Shown piece after piece: positions 1-7,639 of a stretch of DNA of 22,525 nt. Numbering within the stretch: position 1 is the first letter of the stretch; every line of letters begins with the position of its first letter. The DNA comes from Verrucomicrobiaceae bacterium UBA2429 (GTDB lineage: Bacteria; Verrucomicrobiota; Verrucomicrobiia; Verrucomicrobiales; Verrucomicrobiaceae). Under the pieces are notes generated by a model. That model saw only the letters and a program-made list of their open reading frames with translations. It was not told the DNA's origin and searched no databases. The stretch covers positions 61,918 through 84,442 of the forward strand of contig DDQZ01000082.1 of NCBI GenBank assembly GCA_002343505.1, read 5' to 3'. The translations under genes were made by a program, and so were the position numbers.

Positions 1-1
1 C

Positions 2-75
2 GGGCCAAATGGGGGCGACCCCGGACCAAATGGGGGCGCCCCCGGGCCAAATGGGGACGCCCCCATTTGGCCCGG
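2..75. repeat. Three 21-bp tandem repeats ending in a perfect hairpin
   Basis: Three units of 21 bp (2-22, 23-43, 44-64) share the core CCAAATGGGG-CG-CCCC with few substitutions. The third unit runs into its own inverse copy: 42-56 and 61-75 are perfect 15-bp reverse complements with a 4-base loop ACGC. The units stay open as heptapeptides in all three forward frames, so coding for the tail of a gene to the left cannot be excluded, but no coding signature is recognisable. There is no T-tract, so it is not a standard terminator. The array may continue left of the window. Confidence 0.85.
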
Positions 76-253
76 TGGAGTCGAAAAAGGCGGCAAAGCG
101 GCGGTTTCCCACCCCGCTGGCTCCACGGCAGACCACGGCGGCTTGCCAGAGCCGGCCGTCGCGCTCCCGGCAGCCGGTTTGCAGGGAGGGCTGGCGCCAT
201 GCTTTTCCGTTGCGCGCGGCGGCGGGCGTGGCAGTATCGCGGCCCTTTTCCCC
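76..253. other. Intergenic region upstream of lysC
   Basis: About 180 bases between the hairpin and the lysC start. Frames remain open because of the high GC content, but none resembles a protein family. I see no convincing -35/-10 pair and no Shine-Dalgarno sequence before the lysC ATG. Confidence 0.5.
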
Positions 254-1483
254 ATGTCCCTCATTGTCCAGAAATACGGCGGCACCTCCGTCGGCAACCC
301 GGAACGCATCAGGAACTGCGCGCGGCGCATCCTGGAGACCCAGCGCGCGGGCCACAAGGTGGTGGCGGTGGTCTCGGCCATGTCGGGCGTGACCGACAGC
401 CTGATCAAGCTGGCGCGGGAGGTTTCCCCCGGCGGGGAGCCTGCCGAGCGCGAGATGGATGTGCTGCTGGCCACGGGCGAGCAGACGACCATCGCGCTGA
501 CGGCGATGGCGATCCAGGACCTGGGCGGCAAGGCGGTCTCCCTCACCGGCGCGCAGGCGGGCATTTCCACCGACCGCGTCCACACCAAGGCGCGCATCCG
601 CAACATCACTCCGGACGCCGTCCACCGGATGCTGGACGAGGGGAACATCGTCATGCTGGCCGGCTTCCAGGGGGCGACGGACAGCGGGGAGATCACCACG
701 CTGGGGCGCGGCGGCAGCGACCTGACGGCCATCGCCATGGCGGGGGCCATCAAGGCGGACCTGTGCCAGATATTCACCGATGTGGACGGCGTGTACACCT
801 GCGACCCGCGCGTGGTGAAGGCGGCGGCGAAGATCCCCGAGATCAGCTATGACGAGATGCTGGAAATGGCCAGCAGCGGCAGCAAGGTGATGCAGAGCCG
901 CAGCGTCGAGTTTGCGAAAAAGTTTGGCGTACGCTTTGAGGTGCGCAGCAGTTTGAACAACAACCCAGGAACCCTCGTGAAAGAAGAAACCCCCGGCATG
1001 GAATCCGTCGTGGTGCGCGGCGTCAGCCTCGAGCGCAACCAGGCCAAAGTCACCATTGACGACGTGCCGGACCGGCCCGGCATCTCGGCGGTCATTTTCG
1101 GCGCCATCGCCCAGGCGAACGTGGTGGTGGACATGATCGTGCAAAACGTGGCCTTCGATGGCGAGACGGACATCTCCTTCACCATCGCCGCGGCCGACCT
1201 GCCAAAGGCGGAGACCGCCCTGCGCGCCATCCTGCCCGCCTTGGGGGAGAAGGTGACGCTGCGCACGGAGAGCGGCATCGCCAAGCTCAGCGTGGTGGGC
1301 ATCGGCATGAGGAGCCACAGCGGCGTGGCGGCCACCATGTTCCGCGCGCTGGCGGACGCGAACGCGAACATCCTCATGATCTCCACCTCGGAAATCAAGA
1401 CGGCGGTGATCGTCAGGGAGGAGGAGATCGAGAAAGCGGCGCGCGCGGTCCACACGGCCTTCGGGCTGGACGCGGCGGCCTGA
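254..1483 (+). CDS. lysC: Aspartate kinase (aspartokinase)
   Basis: Phosphorylates L-aspartate to 4-phospho-aspartate, the first committed step toward lysine/diaminopimelate, threonine and methionine, in the cytoplasm. The 409-residue product has the usual length of a monofunctional aspartokinase. The N-terminal amino-acid-kinase domain (about 1-245) carries KYGGTSV at 7-13, GRGGSDLTA at 151-159 and [13 protein letters not shown] at 174-186. Two ACT-type regulatory segments follow (about 265-335 and 345-405), including [10 protein letters not shown] near 376, which places it with the lysine-sensitive, two-ACT class. I chose ATG 254 because [10 protein letters not shown] is the family's normal N-terminus; an in-frame upstream start at 143 would add 37 residues with no family resemblance. 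Met249 (base 998) sits where Corynebacterium and Bacillus relatives start a separate regulatory subunit. No operon partner is evident. Confidence 0.96.
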   Translation: MSLIVQKYGGTSVGNPERIRNCARRILETQRAGHKVVAVVSAMSGVTDSLIKLAREVSPGGEPAEREMDVLLATGEQTTIALTAMAIQDLGGKAVSLTGAQAGISTDRVHTKARIRNITPDAVHRMLDEGNIVMLAGFQGATDSGEITTLGRGGSDLTAIAMAGAIKADLCQIFTDVDGVYTCDPRVVKAAAKIPEISYDEMLEMASSGSKVMQSRSVEFAKKFGVRFEVRSSLNNNPGTLVKEETPGMESVVVRGVSLERNQAKVTIDDVPDRPGISAVIFGAIAQANVVVDMIVQNVAFDGETDISFTIAAADLPKAETALRAILPALGEKVTLRTESGIAKLSVVGIGMRSHSGVAATMFRALADANANILMISTSEIKTAVIVREEEIEKAARAVHTAFGLDAAA

Positions 1484-1548
1484 GGGCGCGCGCCGCAGCG
1501 CGTGAAAATGCGGCTTTCATCCGGCGGCGGCCCGTGATTGGTTCCGCG

Positions 1549-2325
1549 ATGCAGCCGCCCATCCGAGTCACTATCTGGAACGAGTTTGTCCACGAGCGCC
1601 AGAATGCCGCCGTGGCGGAGATCTACCCGCGCGGCATCCATGCGGCGCTGGCGGAGGGGCTCGGAGGAAACACGGACTTCGCCACCCGCACGGCGACCCT
1701 GGATGAGCCGGAGCAAGGGCTGCCGCCGGAGGTGCTGGACGCGACGGATGTGCTGCTCTGGTGGGGGCACGCGGCGCACGACGCGGTGCTGGACGAGACG
1801 GCGGCGCGCGTGCAGCAGCGGGTGCTGGCGGGCATGGGGCTGATCGTCCTGCACTCGGGGCACTTTTCCAAGGTCTTCAAGCGGCTCATGGGCACGAGCT
1901 GCGCGCTGTGCTGGCGCGAGGCCGGCGAGCGGGAGCGCGTGTGGGTGGTGAATCCGGGGCACCCCATCGCGGCGGGGCTGGGCGCGTGCATCGAGATCGG
2001 GCAGTCGGAGATGTACGGCGAGCCTTTCGGCATCCCCGCGCCCGACGAGCTGGTGTTTGTGTCCTGGTTCCAGGGTGGCGAGGTCTTCCGCAGCGGGGCC
2101 ACCTGGACACGCGGCAGCGGCCGCGTCTTTTACTTCAGCCCGGGGCATGAGGTGTATCCCATCTATCATCACCCCGAGGTGCTGCGGGTCATCGCCAACG
2201 GCATCCGCTGGGCGCGCCCGCAGGGGGCGGCGGCGGACACGCCGCGCCATGTGCCGGCGGAGCAGGCGCGGGAGCGCGTGGAGCCGCGCGGAGGCAGCGT
2301 GGCGCATCCCGGACAGGGCGCTTGA
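1549..2325 (+). CDS. ThuA-domain protein (class I glutamine-amidotransferase-like fold)
   Basis: The 258-residue protein matches the ThuA (trehalose utilization) family. Recognisable elements are an N-terminal strand [13 protein letters not shown], the segment [28 protein letters not shown], and a C-terminal stretch with [12 protein letters not shown] and a conserved HHPEV. ThuA proteins have a flavodoxin/glutaminase-like fold and usually lie in sugar-uptake or sugar-oxidation loci; their biochemical reaction is poorly defined, so no substrate is assigned. ATG 1549 is preferred because [12 protein letters not shown] is a natural start; a GTG five codons upstream (1534) is possible. There is no signal peptide, so it is probably cytoplasmic. 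It stands 65 bases after lysC and ends just before a strong terminator, so it may be co-transcribed with lysC although the functions are unrelated. Confidence 0.88.
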   Translation: MQPPIRVTIWNEFVHERQNAAVAEIYPRGIHAALAEGLGGNTDFATRTATLDEPEQGLPPEVLDATDVLLWWGHAAHDAVLDETAARVQQRVLAGMGLIVLHSGHFSKVFKRLMGTSCALCWREAGERERVWVVNPGHPIAAGLGACIEIGQSEMYGEPFGIPAPDELVFVSWFQGGEVFRSGATWTRGSGRVFYFSPGHEVYPIYHHPEVLRVIANGIRWARPQGAAADTPRHVPAEQARERVEPRGGSVAHPGQGA

Positions 2326-2348
2326 GCACGCGCGGCGTGATTTTTTTT
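2326..2348 (+). terminator. Intrinsic terminator after the ThuA gene
   Basis: Stem CACGC (2327-2331), loop GCG, stem GCGTG (2335-2339), then one A and eight consecutive T (2341-2348). It lies directly behind the ThuA stop codon and its T-tract touches the end of the convergent moaD gene. Confidence 0.85.
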
Positions 2349-2593
2349 CACCCTCCCTGCACCGGCGGCATGAGGGCGAGTTCGAAGCCCGGATGCAGCG
2401 GCGCGTCCGCGCGGATGTACTCGTGGTCGAGGGCGAGGAGCATGGAGCCGCGCCATTCGCGCAGCGCCGGCCAGCGCGGGTAAATGCTTTCCTCCAGCAG
2501 GGCATGGACGGTGGCCGGGGCGTCATCCACGGCCAGTTCCTGGCAGCCGGTGATGTCCTGGAGCAGGGAGAAAAAAAGCACGCGCCCTTTCAT
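2348..2593 (-). CDS. moaD: MoaD/ThiS-family sulfur carrier, probable molybdopterin synthase small subunit
   Basis: An 81-residue protein with the beta-grasp ubiquitin-like pattern of MoaD. The N-terminal strand is RVLFFSLLQDITG, the middle has ATVHALLEE, and the C-terminus is ELALMPPVQGG. The terminal Gly-Gly is the residue pair that is adenylated and thiocarboxylated, and the preceding 'MPPV.GG' is the MoaD signature; ThiS is shorter (about 66 residues), so MoaD is preferred. With MoaE it would insert sulfur into precursor Z to make molybdopterin. No moaE or other cofactor gene is adjacent, so a different acceptor cannot be excluded. The gene starts 8 bases after the hpt stop, which indicates an hpt-moaD operon. 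No Shine-Dalgarno is visible; translational coupling to hpt is likely. Confidence 0.85.
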   Translation of the reverse strand: MKGRVLFFSLLQDITGCQELAVDDAPATVHALLEESIYPRWPALREWRGSMLLALDHEYIRADAPLHPGFELALMPPVQGG

Positions 2594-2601
2594 GAGTCCG
2601 G

Positions 2602-3144
2602 TCAGGGTTTGAGGATGCCGATGCAGGGCAGATTGCGGAAGCGGCCCTGATAGTCCATGCCGTAGCCGACGACAAACTCGTCCTCGATCTCAAACCCGCG
2701 GTAGTCCAGCGGGACCTCGGCGGCGCGGGGGCGCTTTTTGGCCAGCAGCACACCGGTGCGCAGGCTGGCGGGCCGCTCCGTGAGCAGCCGCGCGCGCAGG
2801 GCGGAAAGGGTCAGGCCGGTGTCGTAGATGTCATCCAGCAGGAGGACGTGCTGCCCTGCGAACTCGACCGCCTCGGGCCACTGCACCCGCACCTCTCCCG
2901 TGGAGGCGGTGCCGCCGTGGTAACTGCTGGCGCTGAGGGTGACGAGGCGGATGGGCAGATCGAGCTGGCGGAGGAGGTCGGCCACGAAAAAAAGCGCGCC
3001 ATCCATGAGGACCACGACGGTGACCACGCTGCCCTGGTAGTCCGCGGCGATGCGCGCGGCCATCTCGCGGACGCGGTCGCGAATGGCATCCGCGCTGAGC
3101 AGGACGCGGTCGAGATCACTCAAAAGGCCGGTGGGGGAGGTCAT
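2602..3144 (-). CDS. hpt: Hypoxanthine phosphoribosyltransferase
   Basis: Purine salvage enzyme that joins hypoxanthine or guanine to PRPP, giving IMP or GMP and pyrophosphate. The 180-residue length is normal. The PRPP-binding motif VLLLDDIYDTGLTL lies at about 100-113. The substrate loop SASSYHGGT (about 71-79) and the C-terminal purine-binding segment with FEIEDEFVVGYGMDYQGRFRNLP split over about 151-173 are typical of bacterial Hpt. ATG 3144 gives MTSPTGLLSDLDRVLLSADAI, a normal start. It is the first gene of a two-gene unit with moaD and is divergent from the response regulator gene at 3277, with 132 bases of shared upstream DNA in which I see no clear promoter. Confidence 0.95.
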   Translation of the reverse strand: MTSPTGLLSDLDRVLLSADAIRDRVREMAARIAADYQGSVVTVVVLMDGALFFVADLLRQLDLPIRLVTLSASSYHGGTASTGEVRVQWPEAVEFAGQHVLLLDDIYDTGLTLSALRARLLTERPASLRTGVLLAKKRPRAAEVPLDYRGFEIEDEFVVGYGMDYQGRFRNLPCIGILKP

Positions 3145-3276
3145 GGCCCATCAAGGCGCAAAGTGCGCGCGGCTGCAACCGGCAGGGCTGGCATTGACCG
3201 GGATTTGACCGCGGCGCGCGCGGATCGGCGGGGCTTTTCACTTGAAGCGCACCTCCGGCTTTCCAGTCTGGCCCGC

Positions 3277-3906
3277 ATGGCCGGCCAGCCCGTCATCTCC
3301 CTGCTGCTCGTGGACGACCACTTCGTCGTCCGCAGCGGGCTGGCGGCGTCCCTCGAGCTGGAGGACGACATGAAAGTGGCGGGCGAGCTGGGCGAGGCCG
3401 GCATGATCGAGCAGGCCTATGAAAAAACGCGGCCCGATGTGGTGGTCATGGACCTGCAACTGCCCGGCATCTCCGGCGTGGAGGCCGCCGGGCGGCTGCT
3501 GCGCGCGCATCCCGGCGCGCGGGTTCTCATTTTCTCCACCTTCGCGCGGGATGAGGAAATCCAGGCGGCGCTGAAGGCGGGCGCGCTGGGTTATGTGCAG
3601 AAATCGGCCTCGCGCGGGGAGCTGCTCTCGGCGGTGCGCGCGGTGGCCGCGGGGCGGAGGCATCTGCCGGAGGGCATCGAGCAAAGGCTGCGCGGCCTGG
3701 CTGCCGGACCCGAGATCACTCCGCGCGAGCTGGACATCCTCCGGCTCGTGGCGCGCGGCAACGCGAACAAGGAGATCGCCGCCACGCTCGGCATCGGCGA
3801 GGACACGGTGAAGCAGCACGTCAGCCGCATCCTGCACAAGCTGGATGTCAACGACCGCGCGCAGGCCACGGCGGAGGCCATACGGCGCGGCCTGGTCAGC
3901 GTGTGA
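3277..3906 (+). CDS. NarL/FixJ-family response regulator (receiver plus LuxR HTH)
   Basis: A DNA-binding two-component regulator of 209 residues. The receiver domain (about 7-120) has the acidic pair D13-D14 in LLLVDDHFVV, phospho-acceptor D59 in VVVMDLQLPG and conserved K109 in GYVQKSAS. The LuxR-type helix-turn-helix (about 145-205) reads ITPRELDILRLVARG...NKEIAATLGI...TVKQHVSRILHKL, a close match to the family. ATG 3277 places the receiver immediately at the N-terminus; an in-frame extension to 2848 would run through the hpt gene and has no family match. No histidine kinase is adjacent, so its partner is elsewhere; it is distinct from the second LuxR-type regulator at 20859. Confidence 0.93.
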   Translation: MAGQPVISLLLVDDHFVVRSGLAASLELEDDMKVAGELGEAGMIEQAYEKTRPDVVVMDLQLPGISGVEAAGRLLRAHPGARVLIFSTFARDEEIQAALKAGALGYVQKSASRGELLSAVRAVAAGRRHLPEGIEQRLRGLAAGPEITPRELDILRLVARGNANKEIAATLGIGEDTVKQHVSRILHKLDVNDRAQATAEAIRRGLVSV

Positions 3907-3921
3907 GGCGGCGCGCGCCCC

Positions 3922-5187
3922 TCACGCTGGCGCGGCGGCCAGCGCGCCGGTCACCGCCTCCGCCGCGCGCCTGCCGCTGAGCAGCGCGCCATTGATGGAG
4001 ACATCCTCGCACCAGTCGCCGCAGCGGTAGAGCCCCGGCGCGATGACCGCGGGCAGCGGCGCCCCGCCCTGCCTGAGCTGGCGCGCCTCGGGCTGCGCGT
4101 GGCGGATTTGCAAAGTGCGCAGATGCCGCCAGGAGGCCGCGCCCGGCCCGAACCAGCGCATCATTTGCTCGCGCACCACATCCTCCAGATCGGCGCTGGT
4201 GGGCGTGCCGAGGATGCTGGCCGAGATGAGATGCCGCCCCGGCGGCGCGTAGTCGGGAGAGACCCTGGAAAGAACGCAGGCGCTGTTGACCGGGCCGATG
4301 CCGTCGCCGTCGAGATGAATGACGGGAGCGCCCGGCAGGTCCTGGCCGGTCTCGAAGTACACGCAGGTGGTTCCGCGCGCGGGCAGCGGCTTTTCTGGAA
4401 ACGCCTCCGGCAGCAGGCGCGCGGCGGCCTCCTCGCTGACCGCCAGCACGATGTGGTCCGCGCGCACCACCTCGCCGCCGGCCAGCACCACCTGCCCCGC
4501 GCGCACCGACTCCGCCGCCGCCCCCAGGCGCAGCGAGCCGGGCGGCAGCGCCACGGCGAGCTGGTCGGGGATCGCCTGCATCCCGTGCGCCGGCAGTGCC
4601 GCGCCGCCCTGGCCGAACATGGAGTAGAGAAACAAAAACATGCGGGCCGAGGTGCGCAGGTCGCGCTCCAGGAACACGCCGCCGAAAAAAGGCCGGAAAA
4701 AGCGGTCAATGAAGTCATCGGAGAAACCAAAGTCCCGCAGATATTTCAGGGTCTGCATTTCCGGCAGCCGCCGCTCCACCTGCCGCGTGCAAAAGACCTC
4801 TTTTCTCAGCACCAGCGAGAGCCATTTGTCCTTCCAGGACACAAACGGATCGCGCGCATGGCGGATGGCGTCACGCGGATGGCTGAAGGGGTCCGCCAGC
4901 CGGTGCAGCCTGCCTTTGTAATACACCTCCGCGCCCCGGTAGAAAGGCCGCAGTTTCAGCCCGTCATAGTCCAGCACCCGTTTCGCCTCCGGGTAGGCGG
5001 GCAGGAACACTTGAAAGCCGCGGTCCAGTGTGAAGCCCTCCACACGCTCGGAGCGCACGCGCCCGCCCACGGCATCCGCCGCCTCGTAAATTTTAAAGCC
5101 CAGCCCCGCCCGCGCCAGCAGCCGCGCGCAAGCCAGGCCGGACAAACCCGCCCCGACTATGACAATGCTGGGCTGCTCCCGATTCAT
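3922..5187 (-). CDS. FAD-dependent oxidoreductase, flavin amine oxidase / protoporphyrinogen-oxidase-like
   Basis: A 421-residue flavoprotein with an N-terminal Rossmann dinucleotide fold: IVIVGAGLSGLACARLL puts GAGLSG at 12-17, followed by the acidic end of strand 2 in FKIYEAADAVGGRVRS, where GGR is the flavin amine oxidase signature. The C-terminal FAD-binding segment GLYRCGDWCEDVSINGAL is the expected second contact. The middle, with FFRPFFGGVFLERDL and a hydrophobic patch, resembles plant- and cyanobacteria-type phytoene-desaturase-like proteins. The substrate cannot be told from sequence: amine, porphyrinogen or isoprenoid are all possible. ATG 5187 starts directly before the Rossmann strand; a TTG at 5226 would add 13 residues. 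It converges with the response regulator, 15 bases apart. Confidence 0.88.
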   Translation of the reverse strand: MNREQPSIVIVGAGLSGLACARLLARAGLGFKIYEAADAVGGRVRSERVEGFTLDRGFQVFLPAYPEAKRVLDYDGLKLRPFYRGAEVYYKGRLHRLADPFSHPRDAIRHARDPFVSWKDKWLSLVLRKEVFCTRQVERRLPEMQTLKYLRDFGFSDDFIDRFFRPFFGGVFLERDLRTSARMFLFLYSMFGQGGAALPAHGMQAIPDQLAVALPPGSLRLGAAAESVRAGQVVLAGGEVVRADHIVLAVSEEAAARLLPEAFPEKPLPARGTTCVYFETGQDLPGAPVIHLDGDGIGPVNSACVLSRVSPDYAPPGRHLISASILGTPTSADLEDVVREQMMRWFGPGAASWRHLRTLQIRHAQPEARQLRQGGAPLPAVIAPGLYRCGDWCEDVSINGALLSGRRAAEAVTGALAAAPA

Positions 5188-5226
5188 GACGCGGCGCCAC
5201 CATGAATGCCAGTTCCTTGATTGCAA

Positions 5227-5407
5227 GCGGCTGGCTCGCGCGAGTGAACGCAGCGGGCGGCAAACCGGCGGCGTTTTTCAAAACGCGCGGACGTTTTCAT
5301 GGCCGGGAATGAGGCGCTGAAAATCTCGCGCGCGGCAAACAATCACTTGCGCGAGCAGGGCCGCCGAATAATCTCGCCCTCCTGTTTGCCCGAAAGGGCG
5401 ACGTGAT
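5227..5407. promoter_or_regulatory. Upstream region of the tRNA pair; weak promoter and leader hairpin
   Basis: AATAAT at 5367-5372 is a good -10 match about 36 bases before the tRNA-Asn 5' end, but the -35 is weak (TTGC at 5347-5350). A short hairpin GCCC-GAAA-GGGC (5388-5399) with a GNRA-type loop lies in the presumed leader, 8 bases before the tRNA. The rest of the segment holds no recognisable gene. Confidence 0.35.
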
Positions 5408-5482
5408 TCCTGAGTAGCTCAGCGGTAGAGCGGGTGGCTGTTAACCACTAGGTCGTAGGTTCGAACCCTACCTCAGGAGCCA
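5408..5482 (+). tRNA. tRNA-Asn (GTT)
   Basis: Acceptor stem TCCTGAG (5408-5414) pairs with CTCAGGA (5472-5478), followed by discriminator G and an encoded CCA. The D stem is GCTC/GAGC, the anticodon loop CTGTTAA has anticodon GTT, and the T arm is GTAGG-TTCGAAC-CCTAC. Only one wobble pair is seen in the anticodon stem (G27-T43). A second tRNA follows after 6 bases, so the two are probably processed from one transcript. Confidence 0.97.
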
Positions 5483-5488
5483 ACCTCC

Positions 5489-5563
<75 letters not shown>

Positions 5564-5577
5564 GGTTGCGCCCGTCT

Positions 5578-6249
5578 TCACCTGCACTCATACAGAGTGG
5601 CAATGCCGAAGCTCAAAGGCTCGGCCCGCGTCTCCGCAAACCCGCACGAGCGGATCAGCGCCTCCATCTCTGGCCCCGAAGGAAACCGCTCCACCGAGCT
5701 GCACAGGTACTCGTATGCCGCGCGCTGCCCGGTGATCCAGCCCGCCACGCGCGGCATCACATGCCTCAGATAAAAGCCGTATCCCTTCCGGACCAGCGGC
5801 GCGCGCGGCCGGGAGAAATCCAGGATCAAAAGCATGCCGCCCGGTTTCAAAACACGCCGCATCTCCCCCAGCGCGCCCGGCCAGGAGGCCATGTTGCGCA
5901 GGCCAAAAGCCACCGTCACCGCGTCGAAAACCGCGTCCTGAAAGGGCAGCCGCGTGCCGTCCGCGGTGATGAGCTGATGAAAGTTCCGCTCCTGCGCCCG
6001 CCTCATCATCGGCTGGGAAAAATCGGCGCCGATGATCAGCGCCCGCGGGCAGCGCCTTTGCATCTCCACGGCCAGATCACCGCTGCCCGTGGCCAGGTCC
6101 AGAATCATGCCCGGACCGCGCGCCGCCACTATCGCCGCCGCGCGCCGCCGCCAGAGGATGTCAATGCCCAGGCTCAGCACATGATTGGCCAGGACATAAC
6201 GTCCGGCGATTCCGGCGAAGGCTTTTCTGACAAATCCTGGGTCTTGCAT
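5578..6249 (-). CDS. ubiE/menG: Demethylmenaquinone methyltransferase (UbiE/MenG family)
   Basis: SAM-dependent C-methyltransferase that completes menaquinone (or a ubiquinone precursor) by methylating the quinone ring at the membrane. The 223-residue protein has the family elements in order: N-terminal helix VRKAFAGIAGRYVLANHVLSLG, motif I MILDLATGSGDLAVEM, an acidic residue in IIGADFSQPMM, the post-I segment DAVTVAFGLRNMA, and the post-motif MRRVLKPGGMLLILDFSRP. The GLRN and DFSRP segments are specific to UbiE/MenG rather than generic methyltransferases. No other men or ubi gene is nearby, so the quinone cannot be decided; menaquinone is the safer guess. It ends 14 bases from tRNA-Met in convergent orientation, and a GGGGTGG stretch precedes the ATG as a possible ribosome binding site. 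Confidence 0.94.
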   Translation of the reverse strand: MQDPGFVRKAFAGIAGRYVLANHVLSLGIDILWRRRAAAIVAARGPGMILDLATGSGDLAVEMQRRCPRALIIGADFSQPMMRRAQERNFHQLITADGTRLPFQDAVFDAVTVAFGLRNMASWPGALGEMRRVLKPGGMLLILDFSRPRAPLVRKGYGFYLRHVMPRVAGWITGQRAAYEYLCSSVERFPSGPEMEALIRSCGFAETRAEPLSFGIATLYECR

Positions 6250-6272
6250 GGTGCCACCCCGATGATCTGGGA

Positions 6273-6357
6273 TGGTGCGCGCGAGAGGACTCGAACCTCC
6301 ACGATGTTACTCACTAGAACCTGAATCTAGCGCGTCTACCAATTCCGCCACGCGCGC
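6273..6357 (-). tRNA. tRNA-Leu (CAG)
   Basis: Read on the reverse strand, the acceptor GCGCGCG (6357-6351) pairs with CGCGCGC (6283-6277), then discriminator A and encoded CCA (6275-6273). Anticodon stem CTAGA/TCTAG encloses loop TTCAGGT with anticodon CAG. The long variable arm (class II) identifies leucine together with the anticodon, and the T arm is GAGGA-TTCGAGT complement-consistent. It lies 23 bases upstream of menG on the same strand. Confidence 0.95.
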
Positions 6358-6410
6358 ATTGCCATTGAACGGGCCGCAATACTGGCCGGGCGGCGGCGGA
6401 ACTCAACCGG

Positions 6411-6430
6411 AAAAAACGGGATTTTCCCGT
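6411..6430 (-). terminator. Intrinsic terminator of the GntR-type regulator gene
   Basis: On the reverse strand: stem CGGGA, loop AAA, stem TCCCG (6429-6417), followed by six T (6416-6411). It lies 4 bases beyond the stop codon of the regulator gene ending at 6434, so its position fits exactly. Confidence 0.85.
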
Positions 6431-6433
6431 GCC

Positions 6434-7507
6434 TCACACCGTCTCCCCAGGGCAGAACTCCGGCATCAGCCGCGCGCCCTGCGCGGGCAGCGCGCCGCCC
6501 TCCACATAACGCCGCACCGCCAGCACCACGCGGCGGGCGAAGCGCCGCGCGTCCAGCGTGTAGCAGGTGACGACCGGGCTCGTGGCGCGCAGCGCGGGAT
6601 GGTCGTCCCGGCTGATCAGGGCCGCGTCCGCGGGCACCCGCACTCCGCGCCGCATCAGATGCGTCAGCACCGTCAGCGCGTGAACGGCGCGGCAGACCAG
6701 AAAGGCGTCGGGCGGCGGTTCGGCGCGCAGCGCCTTGTCCACCAGCGCGCACACATGCTCCCGGCTGCCGTCATGCCGCAGCACCTGCAGCCGCGCGTTT
6801 TCCGCCAGCGCCTCGCGCAATCCATGCTCACTCTCATCCTCGCCGCCGTAGTGGTCCTTGTGCCGCACCAGCGCGATCCTTTTCCGCCCATGCCGCAGCA
6901 GCAGATGGCCGGCATGGCGGCACACCGCGCGGTGGTCCGCGTCCATCGAGGGCAGGGCCACCTCCGGCAGGCACGACCCCACCACCAGACACGGCAGCCC
7001 CCGGCGCAGGAACCAGCGCTGCATCGGCTCGCGCGAGCCGAGCACGATCCACAGGTCCGCGGTCTCCTGGGCCGCCAGCTTCTCCAAAGCCCGCGCCGGC
7101 TGGCCGGAAAAGCAGCCCTTCACATGATGAAAAACCAGCGCGCAGCCGGACGCGGCCAGCGCGCGCCGCATCTCGTCCACCAGCAGCGCCGTCTGCGGCG
7201 GCAGTTGCTCCAGCGCCAGACTGGAGAGCACGCCCACCCTGCCCTTCCGCCCGGCTTTAAGCGCGCCACCGGCACCCGCGCGGACGAGCCTGTGCCGGCC
7301 GTGCGCCGGCGCTTCCAGGCACCCCTCCCGCTCCAGCTCAGCCAGCGCCGCGCGCAGCGTGTTCCGCCCCACTTGCAGCGCCGCGCTCAGCTCGCGCTCG
7401 CCCGGCAGGCGCTCCGGCCAGCGTCCCGAACTGATTCCCTCCCTCAGCACGCGCGCCGTCTCCGCCACCAGCGAAGGGCGCATCGGCAGGGATTCGGAGT
7501 CGCTCAT
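6434..7507 (-). CDS. GntR/LacI-hybrid transcriptional regulator
   Basis: A 357-residue regulator with a GntR-type winged helix N-terminus (about 8-75), where SGRWPERLPGERELSAALQVGRNTLRAALAELEREG shows the GntR 'LPxERxL...R.T.R.A...L...G' pattern in pieces, joined to a LacI/GalR-type periplasmic-binding-protein fold (about 90-350: RVGVLSS, RIALVRH, FLVCRAVHALTVLTHLMRRG, ALISRDDHPAL). This arrangement is common in Lentisphaerae and Verrucomicrobia and usually senses sugars. ATG 7507 (MSDSESLPMRP) gives the compact start; the reading frame continues upstream through the divergent gene and must not be used. It is divergent from the PhyH-propeller pair with 132 bases between starts, which suggests it controls that unit. 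Ligand unknown. Confidence 0.9.
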   Translation of the reverse strand: MSDSESLPMRPSLVAETARVLREGISSGRWPERLPGERELSAALQVGRNTLRAALAELEREGCLEAPAHGRHRLVRAGAGGALKAGRKGRVGVLSSLALEQLPPQTALLVDEMRRALAASGCALVFHHVKGCFSGQPARALEKLAAQETADLWIVLGSREPMQRWFLRRGLPCLVVGSCLPEVALPSMDADHRAVCRHAGHLLLRHGRKRIALVRHKDHYGGEDESEHGLREALAENARLQVLRHDGSREHVCALVDKALRAEPPPDAFLVCRAVHALTVLTHLMRRGVRVPADAALISRDDHPALRATSPVVTCYTLDARRFARRVVLAVRRYVEGGALPAQGARLMPEFCPGETV

Positions 7508-7522
7508 CCCGCCATGCTGGCA

Positions 7523-7558
7523 GGGGCGGGCGTGAAAGGCAAACTCTGATCCCGCCCC
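7523..7558. promoter_or_regulatory. 8-bp inverted repeat in the divergent promoter region
   Basis: GGGGCGGG (7523-7530) and CCCGCCCC (7551-7558) are perfect reverse complements separated by 20 bases, between the regulator start and the PhyH gene. Such symmetry fits a dimer site, but GC-rich DNA makes chance matches fairly likely. Confidence 0.4.
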
Positions 7559-7579
7559 CTGGTTCCATGCGGAAACCAG
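7559..7579. promoter_or_regulatory. Near-palindrome, candidate operator for the divergent regulator
   Basis: CTGGTTCC (7559-7566) and GGAAACCAG (7571-7579) are complementary except for one unpaired base, with ATGC in the centre. It lies mid-way between the divergent starts at 7507 and 7640, the usual place for an autoregulatory LacI/GntR-type operator. The assignment is inference from position and symmetry. Confidence 0.45.
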
Positions 7580-7639
7580 TCCGGCAGGCTTGTCCGCTGC
7601 GGGCGGAGACAGTTCCCTGCGCGCGTCCATTCGCAGCCC

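Noticed and set aside
67..852. Long forward frame overlapping the lysC start, and a reverse frame over 847-2526
   Set aside because: Both are GC-driven shadows: Arg/Gly/Ala/His-rich with no family features, fully overlapped by lysC and the ThuA gene.
2169..2456. Extension of moaD or a separate small reverse gene over the ThuA end
   Set aside because: The frame is Arg/Ala/Pro-rich and crosses the terminator; the MoaD frame with Gly-Gly end explains the region.
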